Assembly: GCA_936440205.1 (NCBI GenBank)
Contig: OW387136.1
Span: 51,854,232-51,918,231 of the forward strand
Direction of reading: 5' to 3'
Origin: Lepidonotus clava
Lineage: Eukaryota; Annelida; Polychaeta; Phyllodocida; Polynoidae
DNA: 64,000 nucleotides
A program made the position numbers and the translations under genes. The notes beneath the pieces were generated by a model. It worked only from the letters and a program-made list of their open reading frames with translations. It was not told the origin of the DNA and searched no databases. This document shows, one piece after another, positions 12,301 to 25,357 of the stretch (positions within the stretch are counted from its first letter, which is position 1; every line of letters starts with the position of its first letter).

Positions 12301-13293
12301 TACCATTAACCAAGAATAGTTCTGCACACATCTCCAAAAATAGTTAGTCCTCAAAAAAGCTGTACACATTTACACACAGACACCTGCCTCTGTAAACGTG
12401 TAGGGGTATGGTCTCTATCTAATAGATTTAATCATTTCACAGATTAGATCATGAAAGACAGAAGCGGCAAACCTTGGTCTTGACACAATGTGACCTTAGA
12501 TGTTGCAACTGTGCTAAATCCCAATAACCAACCAACCATTTACTTGCAGGCTTTGACCCATATAAACTGGGTTAAATAAACCCTTGCGAATTGGATCGCC
12601 TTTCAGTATGCTGTATCAACGTGTGTACATTTAATCTGAATGACCAAACAGCTCAGTGTACAGCTCAATTGTTGATTCAAACATATAGTTTTAAAAAATG
12701 CATACCTACGGGAGATTCCATAAAAGCAGGAACAGCCAGGCCCCAATCCCCCAATTGGTATAATGTTTTATGTGCCCTCCCCATTGCCTTTCTGTAGGCA
12801 GCCCTTACAGCCATCAGAGTGGTCTCTTGGTAAGTGTTGAATAACATCCTACTATTCTAAGTTTTAGATATAAAAGGCCATGACTTTTTGATGGTTAAGT
12901 TTAAGTTGGATGGCCACCAGGGGAGAAATGAGACTACTGATTATATTGGCACATATGACCACAGGAGAACCATCAAGCAATGGCAAACAATGCAATATTT
13001 GCTGCAGGGGCATATTCTGGTTTATTGAGATATAGAGCAAAGCCCCCAAAGCTTTAGCGTTAGTTTTTCTGCTTTGTATATAATCAGTGATCCAATTGGT
13101 GTAAATTGGGCCTTTCTTAATCAGTTGATTTACCTCCTCCTTAACATATCAAAATATCCTCTGGTGTTTCAAATATTTATCTCTGTCCTTCTTTCATCTT
13201 TTGAAATGTTACAAAGTCAAAAAAGGGCAGAGCTCATCATAACGGTTTGTATGCACTCCCACAGGCAGTTCACAAATGACAATGTCACAATGG
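12301..13293. other. No gene or repeat recognised
   Basis: AT-rich; short open frames only, no domain. Confidence 0.55.
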
Positions 13294-14240
13294 TGTCTAA
13301 AGGTCATATTTCACTATACAGTTGGGTGCCACCACAAGTATTCTATAGAAAACCTATATGGGAGCATGTTTGGGAAAAGGTACCTAGTGACATATTTGGC
13401 CACCCTGTGGCCGCTAGTTCTAGAGGTTTGTTCATATTAGGAAACAATCACTTAACATGCAGTTAAAAGTTATGTTTTATAATGTTTCTGAAGTCCTAGG
13501 GATTGTTCTACTCTTTGTTTTATCATTCTACGATATTTAGTTCCTTCGCAATCTTACTTACAATATAGGCCATTATGCTCAATTTGGGCCAAATCGGACA
13601 GTTTCTTTGTTACATTAATCACGAATTATATGCGGAAAAAACTATTTTTTAAGTTATTTTGTGACAAATTTTGACTTACATGAAATTTTCTAAAGATTCT
13701 CATGACATTTACTAAAAAATCAAAATTTTCATAAGCAATGCATCATGGGAAAATCAAAATGGAACATTTTTAGCAGAATTTCTGCGCAGAATTTAGGTTA
13801 GTGAGTTACCATGGTTACAGCAGGGGCGGACCCAGGAATTTGTAGAGGGGGGGGGGGGCAGAAACATGAATGTACGGAGGAGGGGGCCCCTTTTTAAACA
13901 TGATTTAACAGGGGAGGGGGGGGGGGGGGCAAGGCCTGTCCGCCCCCCCCCCCCTGGATCCGCCCCTGTACGGTAAAAAGAATATAAAAAATGAAAAGGA
14001 CATTTTTCACAGGTAATGTAGAAAATGTTTTTACCTTCTCAAAACATTTCCCCATGTTTCATGTGATTTTGTGACCTCATTAATTGTCAATATGTACCTT
14101 TTCCCAGATATGCTCCCATATAAACTCATTTGCAGTTTTACTTGTGCTGACCCAACGCAAGTAACACCGCAAGAAATATCTATATTCCACCTTGCAGTTA
14201 TCTTAATCGCTTGCGGTGGGGACAAACACGGCTAGTAAAA
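13294..14240. mobile_element. Inverted-repeat element F, about 0.95 kb
   Basis: A 28-bp arm at 13357-13384 and its reverse complement at 14094-14121 differ at two bases. Weaker matching continues outward (GTTGGGT and CACAAGTA in both arms), making arms of about 70 bp. The left end begins TAAAGGTCATATTTCAC, as in MITEs D, E and H. The middle carries a separate fold-back (13821-13969). No transposase. The right end is uncertain. Confidence 0.5.
13821..13969. mobile_element. CAGGGGCGGA fold-back U, copy 1 (hAT-like ends)
   Basis: CAGGGGCGGACCCAGG at the left is mirrored by CCTGGATCCGCCCCTG at the right, with long G and C runs inside. CAGGGGCGG-type ends are common in hAT-related MITEs across animals. 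An 8-bp target duplication is not clear. It lies inside element F, so it is probably younger. Relatives at 32474-32634 and 54959-55149. Confidence 0.75.
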
Positions 14241-16480
14241 TGCCTTTATGCGAGAGAAAACGCACCTTTTTGAAGCTTTATCAATTTTGGGTACATCAAA
14301 CATTAGGTTGGCCTTAACATAAAGGCATAACCTACCCCTTATGTACCTCATTGGATAACGTTTGACTATCAAAGTCAGAAAAACTGAAATCAAAATGCAA
14401 ATTAAAGGCAGGATAGAATATATAAAAAAATTATTGAAAAGAGAGTAAATGATTGTCGAGGTGGGCTTTGATAGGGTACTGAAGGTATCTGTGAAAAAAT
14501 GTTCTCCACAAATGAGGGATTTTTATGCGGACTATTGAATGCTGAGAATAAATGAACAAAATGATTCATCGTTTGAATTCAGAAATGACATTTTTCCATA
14601 TTTTTGACAATAATAAGGAAAAAACATTTGAATTTGTTTTCAGGCAACAGATAAAGTTCCCATATATTTTATTTCAAATGCAGAACAGTACATACACAAA
14701 TTCTTCCTTCTTAAAATCCTGAAATTCCATTTTCTTTAATTTACATAATTATTTTCCATGCAAGTCGTATCTCTGTTTAATATCTAGCCCACAACAAAAG
14801 CATGAAAGGCGCGTTCATTGAGATAGAGGGCCATGCTTATTTGACCAGAGATCAGTCACATTGAAGGTCACATGCATCATTTCAGCAGCATGTCCATTCT
14901 TTGTCAGAACTCAGACTGCAATGATTGATATATTTCATAATCTTCTGTTCAAAACATGCCTTAGATATTTGTATAAATATGAATTTCATACTTTGAGCTT
15001 CCCCTATAACCATTCAGAAATGTTCCGTATAAGAATAGCTTTAACTGTGGATATTCTTCTTTTGAAATGAAAATCTATTGACAAAGTCAAAAGGACTGAA
15101 AGAAATCTGCTAAATCCTGTTTAATGAAAACTGAAATATAATCTGCCTCCATTATGCTCTGCCTATTGGTCAGACTTTATCCGAGAGAAGCAAATAACTG
15201 TTCGCTATTTCAATAACCTACTTAGTGAAAGTGTACTGTGTCAAATGTATTTAGAAAAGCATTATTGAAATACAAAATGAAAAGGCTACTCGGAACAATA
15301 CACAGCCCCCTGTTAATCGGGGGATGTAGAGTGCGGAAATACTTCCTACCGCCTAGGTAGATTAAACACAGTCAAGCAGATTTGTATGTACTTTCAGATT
15401 AATTTAAAGTTTGTCCCAATGGTGTCAAATGTCTTTGGGCAGGGCTGGGGCTTGAGGGAACAACCAGCCAAACAAGGACTCAATCGAACAGGCCTCTTCT
15501 GCACTCCTACAACAGGTAGTGCTGATTCGAGCTGCGGGACAAAAAGCGGCTTGTCAACAGAGCAGATGAGAGCAAATTGACAAACCCAGCATTGATCTGG
15601 GAGCTCAGCTTCTGAAAATGTAGGCATATTTAAAGTGGCTACAGGAATACAAAATTTGCCAAATGTTTTTGTTTTTTTTCTCTCTCAAAAGTTGGCTCAA
15701 GTGACCTTAACTCAGATGCCAATATTAAAAAGACTGTTAATCGAAACCTCTATTTTTTTCCAAACATAAGGGAATTCAACAGGTAAATAGAAATGAAAAT
15801 GCTGCCCAAAATCAGCCAAAGGAATCTAAGAAAAAATTGAGCCTTTGATCTCCTTCATGCGCTTAATGTCAGTGTTAGTAGCATCTTTGCTCTACATATA
15901 ATGTTCTCCAAACCGGATAAAGTGGTGGTTCAAAAGCAGGGTTATTGTCAGACACAAACCACAAGCCTGCTCAGAAAGTCACTACAGTTATATTAGACAC
16001 CAGGCAGCAGCACGGTAGGCGATTAACCATGCAGATTTATTTACATATGTAAAGAAAAATGGTGGCAGTATTCACCAAACATGATGGATCACCGAGGGAC
16101 CTCCGTCATAACCTGGCAGAGATGGAGGACCGTGCTAAGGCTATATTCAACAAAGCGATGTTGCGTTTGCTATTTGCTCCCACACAGGTCTTAAAAGGTT
16201 TTAAATTTTTCTCAAATGAATTAAAGGCCTTATAAGAGCTTAGCATCTGTATGCTGAACTTTATTTGAATTGAGATAGTGAGAAGTCTTTTATTTGCCAA
16301 TTTGACCTAGATATGTCTTTAAAAGGTCTTAAATTGATTTCCAAAAAAGTGTTGGAACTATTGTATATCTCATTAAAATGCATAGTGTGAGCAATGTAGC
16401 AGAGAATTTATGTTGGTAACATTTATTAACAATCTTGCCATAGTTAAGTTGCATTGAGATAATGTGATGACAATGTAGCT
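14241..16480. other. No gene recognised
   Basis: AT-rich apart from 15400-15640, which is balanced in composition and looks single copy. No coding signature there. Confidence 0.55.
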
Positions 16481-16754
16481 TAAGGCCAGATTCCACATAC
16501 CATAAGTGCGGGCTGCCGAAATTGACCCTCTCCATGGCGAAATTCTATACCGGAGGCCCGTACATTTGGGGGCTGAAAGTGAGATTTCGGCCGCCGAAAG
16601 TGAGATATCGGTAGTCAGTACAAAATCGGCCCAAAAAATTTACCAACATGTTGGTAAATGTCGGCAATTAGCCACCGATTTTATATCGGCATTGGCGAAA
16701 GTATATCAGTCGCACATCGGTCACGCACTTCCGGTATGTGGAATATGGCCTTTA
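16481..16754. mobile_element. MITE D, copy 2
   Basis: TTA, then AGGCCAGATTCCACATACC, at the left; CGGTATGTGGAATATGGCCT, then TTA, at the right. Internal TACCAACATGTTGGTA at 16641-16656. Several GCCGAAA and TCGGC motifs. A long open frame on the + strand runs through it, but the same repeat without that frame occurs elsewhere, so it is not a gene. Confidence 0.85.
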
Positions 16755-18230
16755 GTCTTTTATTACGAGATGACAGAATCGGTACATGAAATGGGCTTTA
16801 AGTGCTGTGTCATCTCGCCTTCAGTCGCACCCCTGAGAGGACAATACAACGGGCCCGGTCCCACCGTGATGGATGGTGGGGTCATTTTGTGGGGAGTTAA
16901 GCTCCAGGTCAGACTATTAGTTTTATCTGCCAGACAGCCAGACGTATGAGAAAGAACACACCTGTTCTCTATTTATGCAAGAAGAATAGAACTAAAGAAA
17001 TATTACTTGGAATTGTTCAGGACCATATGTGCTTTATGATCTTGCCCCTCAGTGAACAACATCAGGTGGTGTCGGCAGGCCCTTTTGTTAACGGTCCTTT
17101 GCAGGCATTCCAGAGTTCTGCGGATCCTCGGATTTCTGCTTTTTTGAAATTCATACAAATCCGAGGAGAAAATATTTTTTGTATACGGGGGTTAGGGGTG
17201 TCCTGATTAATTTGATGACCAAATTACAAACAATTTTAGTGTTTTGGGGCAATTTATTTTTGTATTTTGATAGTAACCCATTTTTCCATGGTTTAAGTCA
17301 TATAATGATTCAATATCTCTTTTTAAAAAAAGGGTTTAAAGGAGTTTTAGATAAACTTCCTTAATTTCCACAGAAATGACCCTCAATGGCTGGCATGCCT
17401 GCCTTTGGCTACTGATGCAATCTGTTACCCCGAAACAAAGCGGATAGATTCCCCACTATATTTCCTAATAAAAAGTTTTTAAAAAAACCTTTGTGCTCTA
17501 ACCTCTTTATGCTGGAACTTAGTTTGGCTCTACTCCTGTAGTTACCTCAGGGGAGCTTGCCTCAGCACCTCACCAACAGTCTGCCTAATTGCAAACTAAC
17601 AGAGCGTCTGAGTTTCTTATTCAACCACCATTTTATGCTTGGCATTCACACACTTTAGAAAATTACTACAGGCTTAAACCTTCTGAAAGTGACTTCAGGT
17701 CAAGACCAAGACAATTTGGTTTGGTTTTTATTTTCGTCAGTTTTCCAGGCCTACTTGGTTTTCCCATTTTGAATATTGGTCCCTTACGAAGATGAGTATT
17801 GGAGAGCTACCCATCAGGGGAAATCCATAGTTATGTTTGAGCGCAAGCTGAGAGGCAGCTCAAAAGGAGGTATGCTGAATTGATTATGTTGCAAAACAAT
17901 GCAGGAACTCTTCATCTTGGTGTCAATAGTTGAGAAAGTTTTGATTTAAGTATGATAGAGTGGTGCTTCCCACACTCGATCACTGTGTTTGGCAGGTGTC
18001 GAAAAACTGTCATTTCACTAATTAACATTGAAGCAGCTGCTCTGTAAGGTACAGATCACTGTAGCACTCACTTAGAGACAATAAACAATGCAGAAATACT
18101 GATAAATCTATGTTTAGACTGGCTACAATCAAATATAGATATTGCTGAGACATGCACATGTAGTAAAGCTGTATTGCCTGTCCAAAACAGAATTGAGTGC
18201 ACCTCAAAGGGAGAGCTTTTTTTTGTTCTT
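16755..18230. other. No gene or repeat recognised
   Basis: Unassigned AT-rich DNA. Confidence 0.55.
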
Positions 18231-18244
18231 TTCTCTGCATTGAA

Positions 18245-18569
18245 CCCCGTGGTGGTACTGGGTTGGGCTTCTGCTCCTGGAAAGAATATAGGCCCCCAGG
18301 AGCCCCTGCCAATTGTATAAGGTGACGATAGGGGGGATCTAGCACCACTGACCAAGTGATTCTTTGGGTTCATTTCCCTGTTGGTGTCTGGGTTCACTAA
18401 GGGATGAATTACAGGAAAAATGATTTCCAGGTTTTGATCCCCAACTGTTTGCCTGCCCTGTCACCCTCATCTCTAAGATAGGATCACCAAAGATAGGATA
18501 CTTCCCAACTTGTTTTCGCGGTGAAAATTACTCTGGCTATCGGTACGGCATAAAACATCACTCACTCAC
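18245..18569 (+). mobile_element. TCAC-tailed SINE B, full length
   Basis: A 13-bp exact target duplication, TCTCTGCATTGAA, lies at 18232-18244 and 18570-18582. The element starts CCCCGTGG, then GAAAGAATATAGGCCCCCAG, a middle with GGTGTCTGGGTTCACTAAGG, and ends CGGTACGGCATAAAACATC plus (TCAC)n. This architecture recalls a repeat widespread in gastropods. The copy at 19677 has a B-box-like GGGTTCGATTCCC in the middle. Open frames on the minus strand recur in every copy and belong to the repeat. Confidence 0.8.
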
Positions 18570-18582
18570 TCTCTGCATTGAA

Positions 18583-19676
18583 ATGTAAAGTGATGAAGAC
18601 TTCATGTTCGGTGTATTGTTAGGAGAGGCAAATTGGACAAATATGCTGAATAAACAACTGTCACCAATGTCATAGTTTGGTGAGGCAAGAGGCAGCAAGC
18701 TCATTGCAGACACACTCTAATGGGTCTGAGCTATGTCGTGTTTATATTCCCGAGCCTGCTTTGATAGCCCGGTCAATGTTAGAGGGAGTGGAAACCATGC
18801 ACTAAAAAGGTAGGACATTTGCGACAAAAAGGTACGGATCTAAAGTCAGGCTATGAAAGGGGAAAAAAACTAATCAAAGTGGCTGCAGCATTGTAGTTTA
18901 TCTCAGGACAGAGTATGATATACAAACAGCTATCTGAGACAGTTGCACCTGCTCTCTAATTAGAAGGTTTTTGTACATAATTAACTTCTTGATCTATTAG
19001 GGATAGGCAAGTGTGACAGAAGGTTCTATAAGATATGATAATCAAACTAGAATAAGTGTATGAAGTATACAACAGGTCTGTGTTTATATATATATATGTA
19101 CATCACAAAATAGGTAATTCAAAATGTTATATAATAATTATAGACATCAATTTGACCTTGTACAGTTTGTATTTAAAGGAACTTTGTAGAACTATTTTGA
19201 AGATTGCTAATTGAATCCCAATAACTAGAGATTACAACTAGGTAAGCCATCTTAAAATATCCTGCTGACACAGCATGATTCTAGTGCGGGTGTCCTTCAA
19301 AACTTCAAACCTTAGTACCACTTCAACAAGTAATCAAGAAACCTGATAACGTTATGGATTTCCAGATAAGGCCAATATTAATATAATTAATCATACTTTG
19401 TTATGTGAAAACAACATCTTATTAAGATAAGTTGATTTTATTAGTCAAAAGTGCATGCGATCTGTTAATGAATATTGTTCAGCAACTCTGACGTACAACT
19501 ATTGTATCAAAATATATTTATTTTGTCCAATGCTCATCTAATTCAAATATGTCCCTTGTTTGGGGACATCAATTCCACAGTCCTTTATGAAATACATAAT
19601 TCTATATTTCTCTCATAAAAATTACATCCTGTTGATATCCTCTCATAAAAATTACCTTTTCCATCCTATTTCTATC
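18583..19676. other. No gene or repeat recognised
   Basis: AT-rich, with a short TATATA run near 19087-19098. Confidence 0.55.
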
Positions 19677-20010
19677 CTCCGTGGGGGTACCGGAGTGGAG
19701 CTTCTGCCCTCGGGAAGAATATAGGCCCCCAGTAGCCCCTGCTGATCATAGAAGCCAATGATAGGGGGACCCAGCACTGACCAAGTGGTTCTTTGGGTTC
19801 GATTCCCAGTTGGTGTCTGGGTTCACTAAGGGATGAGGCACAAAAAATGATTTCGAGGTTTTGATCCCCTGCTGTTTGCAACCCCCCTCTCCCCCCCGTC
19901 ACCTTCATCTCATAATTACAATCACCAAAGAATTTGTCCTAACTTGTTTTTGCCATGAAAATTACCCTGGCTGTCGGTACAGCATAAAACATCCATTACT
20001 CACTCACTCC
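19677..20010 (+). mobile_element. TCAC-tailed SINE B, copy 2
   Basis: Same layout as 18245-18569, ending in (CACT)n. Contains GGGTTCGATTCCCAG, a good polymerase III B-box match, preceded closely by TGACCAAGTGG. These two boxes are too near each other for a normal tRNA-type promoter. The flanks share CCTATT and may be a degenerate duplication. Confidence 0.75.
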
Positions 20011-21420
20011 TATTGAAATTGTGTAAACATTTCTGGACCTGTTTGCTCTCCTGTGATAAGTCATCTGTGCTTCGCATACAAATGTGAGAGATGAAGTTTC
20101 ACAGATTTCTGCCAGATGCTTTCAAGTCCTCTAATGAAAGTCAATGCAGCCCATTGTATTCTTCATCCTGGGCCTTATGCCTTCATCCTATCATTGTTTG
20201 TGTGTCTGGAACTAATGACTATGCGTCTTTGTTAGGTTGGGCATTTCATTATCGGCTCGCACAACAAGGGAATTCTGGCGTATAATTTTTCATTCTGGTG
20301 TATAATTCTTTCATTCTGCATTATGACTGTTGTATGAAATTTAGATTGATTGTACAAGTTCAAGGGATGGTTACGCTTTTCCGCCATAGCAAAGTCTGGG
20401 CACTGCAATGAGACACACATTAGCGACTGTTTGAACTGAACTATATTAATTGTAGGGAGGATATACTCTTGCAAAATTAACATTATTTTCAAATCTGACA
20501 AGTGCAGATATAAGTTCACAGACCAAAACAGTGTTTGCCTGAAAGGTTATCCCACTCTGAAAGAAATGTATTGTCCACCTATTTGAGTGTTAGATTTAAG
20601 ATAGTGTTAAACTCTTTTGTTTTAAAACCTATACTTCAGTGCTTCCTTATACAGAGAACCTAAATAAAATAAATCATCAGATAAGATGACTTCCAATGAA
20701 AGGGACATAGATTAAGTGACCATGATTGTAAACTTTTCCTGAAAGAAGCAGCCCCAAAGAAACAATGCCTTGCATTTTGATTTTGTAAGTGCAACAAAAA
20801 AAGAACTTAAAGTCATGTTATGAATGCCCAGCCCTGTCCCCTAGGGTATCCGAAGGCCCTGGAGGTGGCTTATATTCTCCAAGGCTACTCCTTGAAGGCT
20901 ATGACTAGACTGCTGGGAAGGTCACTTGACACTTGCATGTGCGCGATAGTCTTTCCGGAAAGGTATGAGGAGACCTGATACACCCAGAGCGACAAACCCT
21001 ATCCCTCTAACCAATTGGTCAGCGGTATCAAAACTTCAAATGGTTGGATTGCAAAGGATCAAGTGTCTTTGACAAATTCTTTTGAGCCCAGCTTTGCATT
21101 TCCTGCTGCTGGGTTCTTTACTATTAAGTCCCAGTTGGCTTTGTTCCCTTGATACATAGTATGTAAATTAAGCCTTTCTTGAAATTCTGCACAGGTCTCT
21201 CTGTTAAAGGGCCTGTTCCTCAATGGTCTGCCTACACTTTTATTTAGAAATATTTCAACAGTCCTGTGGCACTGAACTCTTTAGTTTTAATATAACTCTG
21301 AAAGATTTAAAACTTTTATTTTTCAAAAAATCAAAGCATGTTTTTTATAAGAGAATGAGGTGAGGTACTATGCATACATGTAAGACATACCTGTATATGT
21401 GACTATTGTTGAGATTATTT
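20011..21420. other. No gene recognised
   Basis: A 52-codon frame from 20820 to 20978 lies in a GC-richer patch (20820-21060). No domain and no codon evidence, so I do not call it. Confidence 0.5.
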
Positions 21421-21445
21421 AGAGGCGAAATGATGTTTCGCCTCT
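21421..21445. repeat. Perfect 10-bp-arm hairpin
   Basis: AGAGGCGAAA at 21421-21430 pairs with TTTCGCCTCT at 21436-21445 around a 5-base loop. Part of the same motif (TTTTTCGCCTCT) recurs at 22186-22197. It could be a transposon end or a chance palindrome. Confidence 0.5.
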
Positions 21446-21935
21446 GTACTCTAATAATGACAAAAAGTTGCTGGTTCTCAGAGAGTGACACTTTAGACAT
21501 AGGAAATGTGTACATCTCGCCGGGAACAAGTTAACTACTAAAAATTTGTTATTTTAGGATTTTACTTGCCCTGTCCTCCCTTTTTTCTCAGACATGTGAA
21601 CTGTTACAGAGAAATAGATAGATCCTGGTGACAGTTCCAGATCTGGGGAAGAATAGTCCATTCCATTTTTTCCCAAAAACATCATATAAAAGTGACATTT
21701 TGAAGTTTAAAAAGGATGAGAAATTCCATTTTTTTGACAAGTCCTGGTGCTTTCAAAAACTTCTGGCACCCAGCGCCCGGCAACAGAGCGTGTGCACGTG
21801 TACTAAAGTTTGGAGATAGGCTTTGGGACTTTGAGGCGCCCGGTAACAGTGGCATATGTGTTGAACTTGAACTTTATGTAATAGCATCATGGTTGTTGAT
21901 TTATCACATTGGAATCAATTTGATAAAATAATGAA

Positions 21936-22060
21936 AACACTTTATGTCGTATATGGTCAGATATATTTACCTCTAGGTCCATTTCGGAACGTGGCCTACC
22001 GGCCACGGTCTAGTGGACCCAAAGGTAAATATATCTGACCTCATACTCCATAATAGTGTC
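21936..22060. mobile_element. Fold-back element O, 125 bp
   Basis: Perfect 17-bp arms at 21955-21971 and 22024-22040 (GGTCAGATATATTTACC and its complement), extending outward imperfectly to about 21936 and 22060. The middle is again self-complementary (GTGGCC, GGCCAC). No second copy in the window. Confidence 0.6.
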
Positions 22061-24648
22061 TTATTATAGTAACAGTATGATATAAAAAGCACTTATAACT
22101 AGCATTCATATATAAAGACACAACAACATTTGATAGGAATTTGTCATCAAGTATGAATAGGATTATGTGAAAAAGTCTAAGACTTTTTCGCCTCTCATGG
22201 AAGCTTCGCTCCAGGACAGACATTATGACTTGTTCTACTATGATGTAGCTTCAGAAAATACCATAAAAGCAAAGATGCAGTAGATCTCTGAACTTTGAGA
22301 GGTCTCATACAAAGAGTCAATAACAAAACTGGTGACTGAGGTTTGGTTCATGATTTTCCCGAACCCCATCCTCCATCTCATAATTGCTAGCTTTCAAAGT
22401 GCAGATACGAACCAAAAAGAGAGTCGTAAGTTGTAAGAAATGCAGGATCTCCTGTCTATCATAGAAATCCTAGTTGCAGGCTTTCCATGCATTACATTAT
22501 TTTCCATGAATTTCTGTTTTAAAAATGTTAAAAATTCCTTTTAGAGAGTTCTTTGCAAAGACACTGTTTCAGAAGACAAAAAGGTGGGTCTTGTCCTCAA
22601 TCTGCTTTTTCTAGCCACACTCCCATGGCAGGGTACACTTCTTTAGTGTACCACTTCTTGCAATCAAAGGTTATTCCTTGTGTGACTTTTTATTTTAGAG
22701 TAACAGAAATGTCAGAATGTTCATACTGAAAAATGTTTTCTCAAATTGCTTCCTCCCTAAAGTATGGTGGTCGTGACTTTACCCTTAAGTATCCCTTTAA
22801 GTATAATCACAATAAAAACATAAGGATGGAACGGCCAAGACTGCTCGCTTGAAATCTATACATCATTCTCTCGAGTTTGAGCAGTGGACTATTAAGGCTT
22901 GGTTCCATTGAAACCTTTACCCCAAAACCTTTTTTCTGGCATATCTGCTTGAAAGAGGTCTATAGCACAGACTACAGCAAAGTACATCAGTACCAGTGGA
23001 AAATTCATGTGGACATTTTTTCCTCATTACAACAGCGAAGATATTTCCACCAGGCAATTTTCTAAACTGAGGTGCTTTGGCGATCCGCAGTCTTGCGGAG
23101 TGAGTGGAGTTGAGATAAGGGGTTTCGCAATTGCTGCCGGCTTAACAGACATGGCAGCTGCGAATCCCCTGATAGCGAGCTGTTTAGAAAGGCATGATTA
23201 TCACAGTGAACATAGCATGATACAATTAAAAAAAACTCCATGTGGATTGTGACACAATGACATTCATTATTTATCTGTGCGCTACCTCCAATTGATTTTT
23301 TCCATTTAGAAACCTCTGTTTGATAGCACAAGTATAATGGATACACTTCTAAATTAAGAGCTCTCTCAGTGCAAAAAGTTATTTCCCCCAAGGTCTAAAG
23401 TGAAGTATGACCTTTGTAAACTGTTTTAATGACTTGTAATCCAATTGAAGGGCTTCTTTTGGTGTGAACATTTCCTCAGAGATTGAAAATGGAATTGTGC
23501 CTCTGAAATGTATACATTTAAGTGGAAATGCATTTCCAACTATAAGCAAACTTTTGATCTTCTTATGTGTCGCAAACGCTTTTTGGGGATTTGCATGTCT
23601 CATTTTTTCAATTACACCATTGTTTATTTCCCAGGTATCACTTTTACGCATCTGTCGATCATTCCGAATACGATCAGGGTAGGATGATACTAAATAAGGC
23701 CGAGATCCGCCTTTGTAAATCTAAATATTCATGGGAATAACCTAGGATCGATAATGCGTTTGGCACTGTGATCATCCGATACGTGGCCTTAGACATCAAT
23801 ATAACACTGATTTTTTCTTGGAGAAAGGGATAGAATGCCTCTCCTTTGGAGACTGAGAAGCCTGCATCATTTACTTTGCTCATATCCCTGGATCCATAGA
23901 CCTTAGCTTACTATCTCGAAGAAGGAGGCTGCCAGGCGGTATTGCATAAAGATAATGAAGATGGAGGTGCAGGCGTGAATATAAGTTTCAATGCGCCGGT
24001 ATTTTACAGACTTCCAAGGTTCCTCCCTAGAAAAATATTTCGAGTATCATAAAGCCTATTTCTGTTGGTGCGATTTGATAGAATTTTGATATTTTTTTGG
24101 CAACATTTTAACGCGGGAATGGCCCATTCAAAGTTACTCCAATGCGGGAATTGAAATGTTGAAGCAGGAACTCCGCATCCCGCATGCCAAGGAAGATCCC
24201 TGCTTCCTATGGTTCATATTCTTACAAAAATATCACTCATATATAAGTCCCATTTCAAGCAATTTTGACAAAGCCAGCAAACTGAAATATATATATATAT
24301 ATACATATAATATATATGTCAAGAATCAGCTCAAAAGTGGTTGGCTATTGCTTTATCAATACAGTGCATACTTGCAGATTGTCAAAAATACTGCTTTAAT
24401 TTGAAGTTCACATTCCTTTCCCTTCCTTGGGTTTTCAGTGTAAGGTTGAAATCAATAGGTAAACCTTAAACCAGATCATCACTTGGGATATTCATAGATC
24501 AACAACCATCAGCAACTTTGGCTAACAACAGATTCCATTTGATGCAGAGGCAATTGAGATAAATCTGTGAATAAAGATTTTGAAGATTTATTTTCACTCT
24601 CCCATAAAATCATCTTAGGAATCTTCAGGTGATTCTCTAAATGGTAAA
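22061..24648. other. No gene recognised
   Basis: Mostly AT-rich. 23560-23960 is a balanced, single-copy-looking stretch. A TA microsatellite lies at about 24288-24302. Confidence 0.55.
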
Positions 24649-24976
24649 TTAAAGCCGTATTTTACATACCGAACGTTTCCTACCAATTTGCAGCCGATAA
24701 CTTTTTCCTGTGCCGATATATTTTCAGCAGCCTTGCCGATAAATTTTACCAACATGTTGGTAAATTTTTCCTGCCAATTATGTACTCATTTCCGATATTC
24801 CACTTTTGACCGACGATATTTCACTTTCAGCCGCCAATATTCCACTTTCAGCCGCCAATATTCCACTTTTGGCCGCCGAAAGTGTGCCAAAAATTGAAAG
24901 TCCCGATATGGAACGTTACCATGGAGATGCTCAATATCGGCGGCCTGTACTTTCGGTATGTGGAATACTGCCTTAA
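24649..24976. mobile_element. MITE D, copy 3
   Basis: TAA, then AGCCGTATTTTACATACCG, at the left; TTCGGTATGTGGAATACTG, then CCTTAA, at the right. Internal TACCAACATGTTGGTA at 24747-24762. Within it a 22-bp unit (TTCAGCCGCCAATATTCCAC) is repeated about three times at 24803-24870, which explains its extra length over D1 and D2. Confidence 0.85.
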
Positions 24977-25357
24977 GGTACAATGAGCAGTAACATTGTT
25001 ACGGAAACTGGTACTAGATTTGTCCCTCATACATCATAGGTCCAACATGGCTTTGTAATCAAGACAGAATAAGACCAATTACGATTGCAAGCTCAAAAAA
25101 TGAAACGAATTGCACTTCAATATTTAAGCCCTACTACAAATCCCTCTTTTGTAGGGTCATAAAAATGGGGTTAAAAATTCAGGTGTCAAATGGGAGCATC
25201 CTGCCATTGACCTGATTTTGAAATCAGCTATTTTTGCCTCCACTGATTTCGATCATTTCGAGTGGGTCTGTAATTATCTTCTTTCTTTGATTATTTCATT
25301 GCAGGGGCTGCATAAGAAAACCAGATGGCTGTGGTAGTTGATATTATTTGGTATCGA
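24977..25357. other. No gene or repeat recognised
   Basis: Nothing assignable. Confidence 0.5.

Noticed and set aside
16506-16949. 147-codon + frame
   Set aside because: More than half lies in MITE D copy 2, and the rest has no domain.
20820-20978. 52-codon small protein
   Set aside because: Only an open frame in a GC-richer patch; no motif, no conservation evidence.
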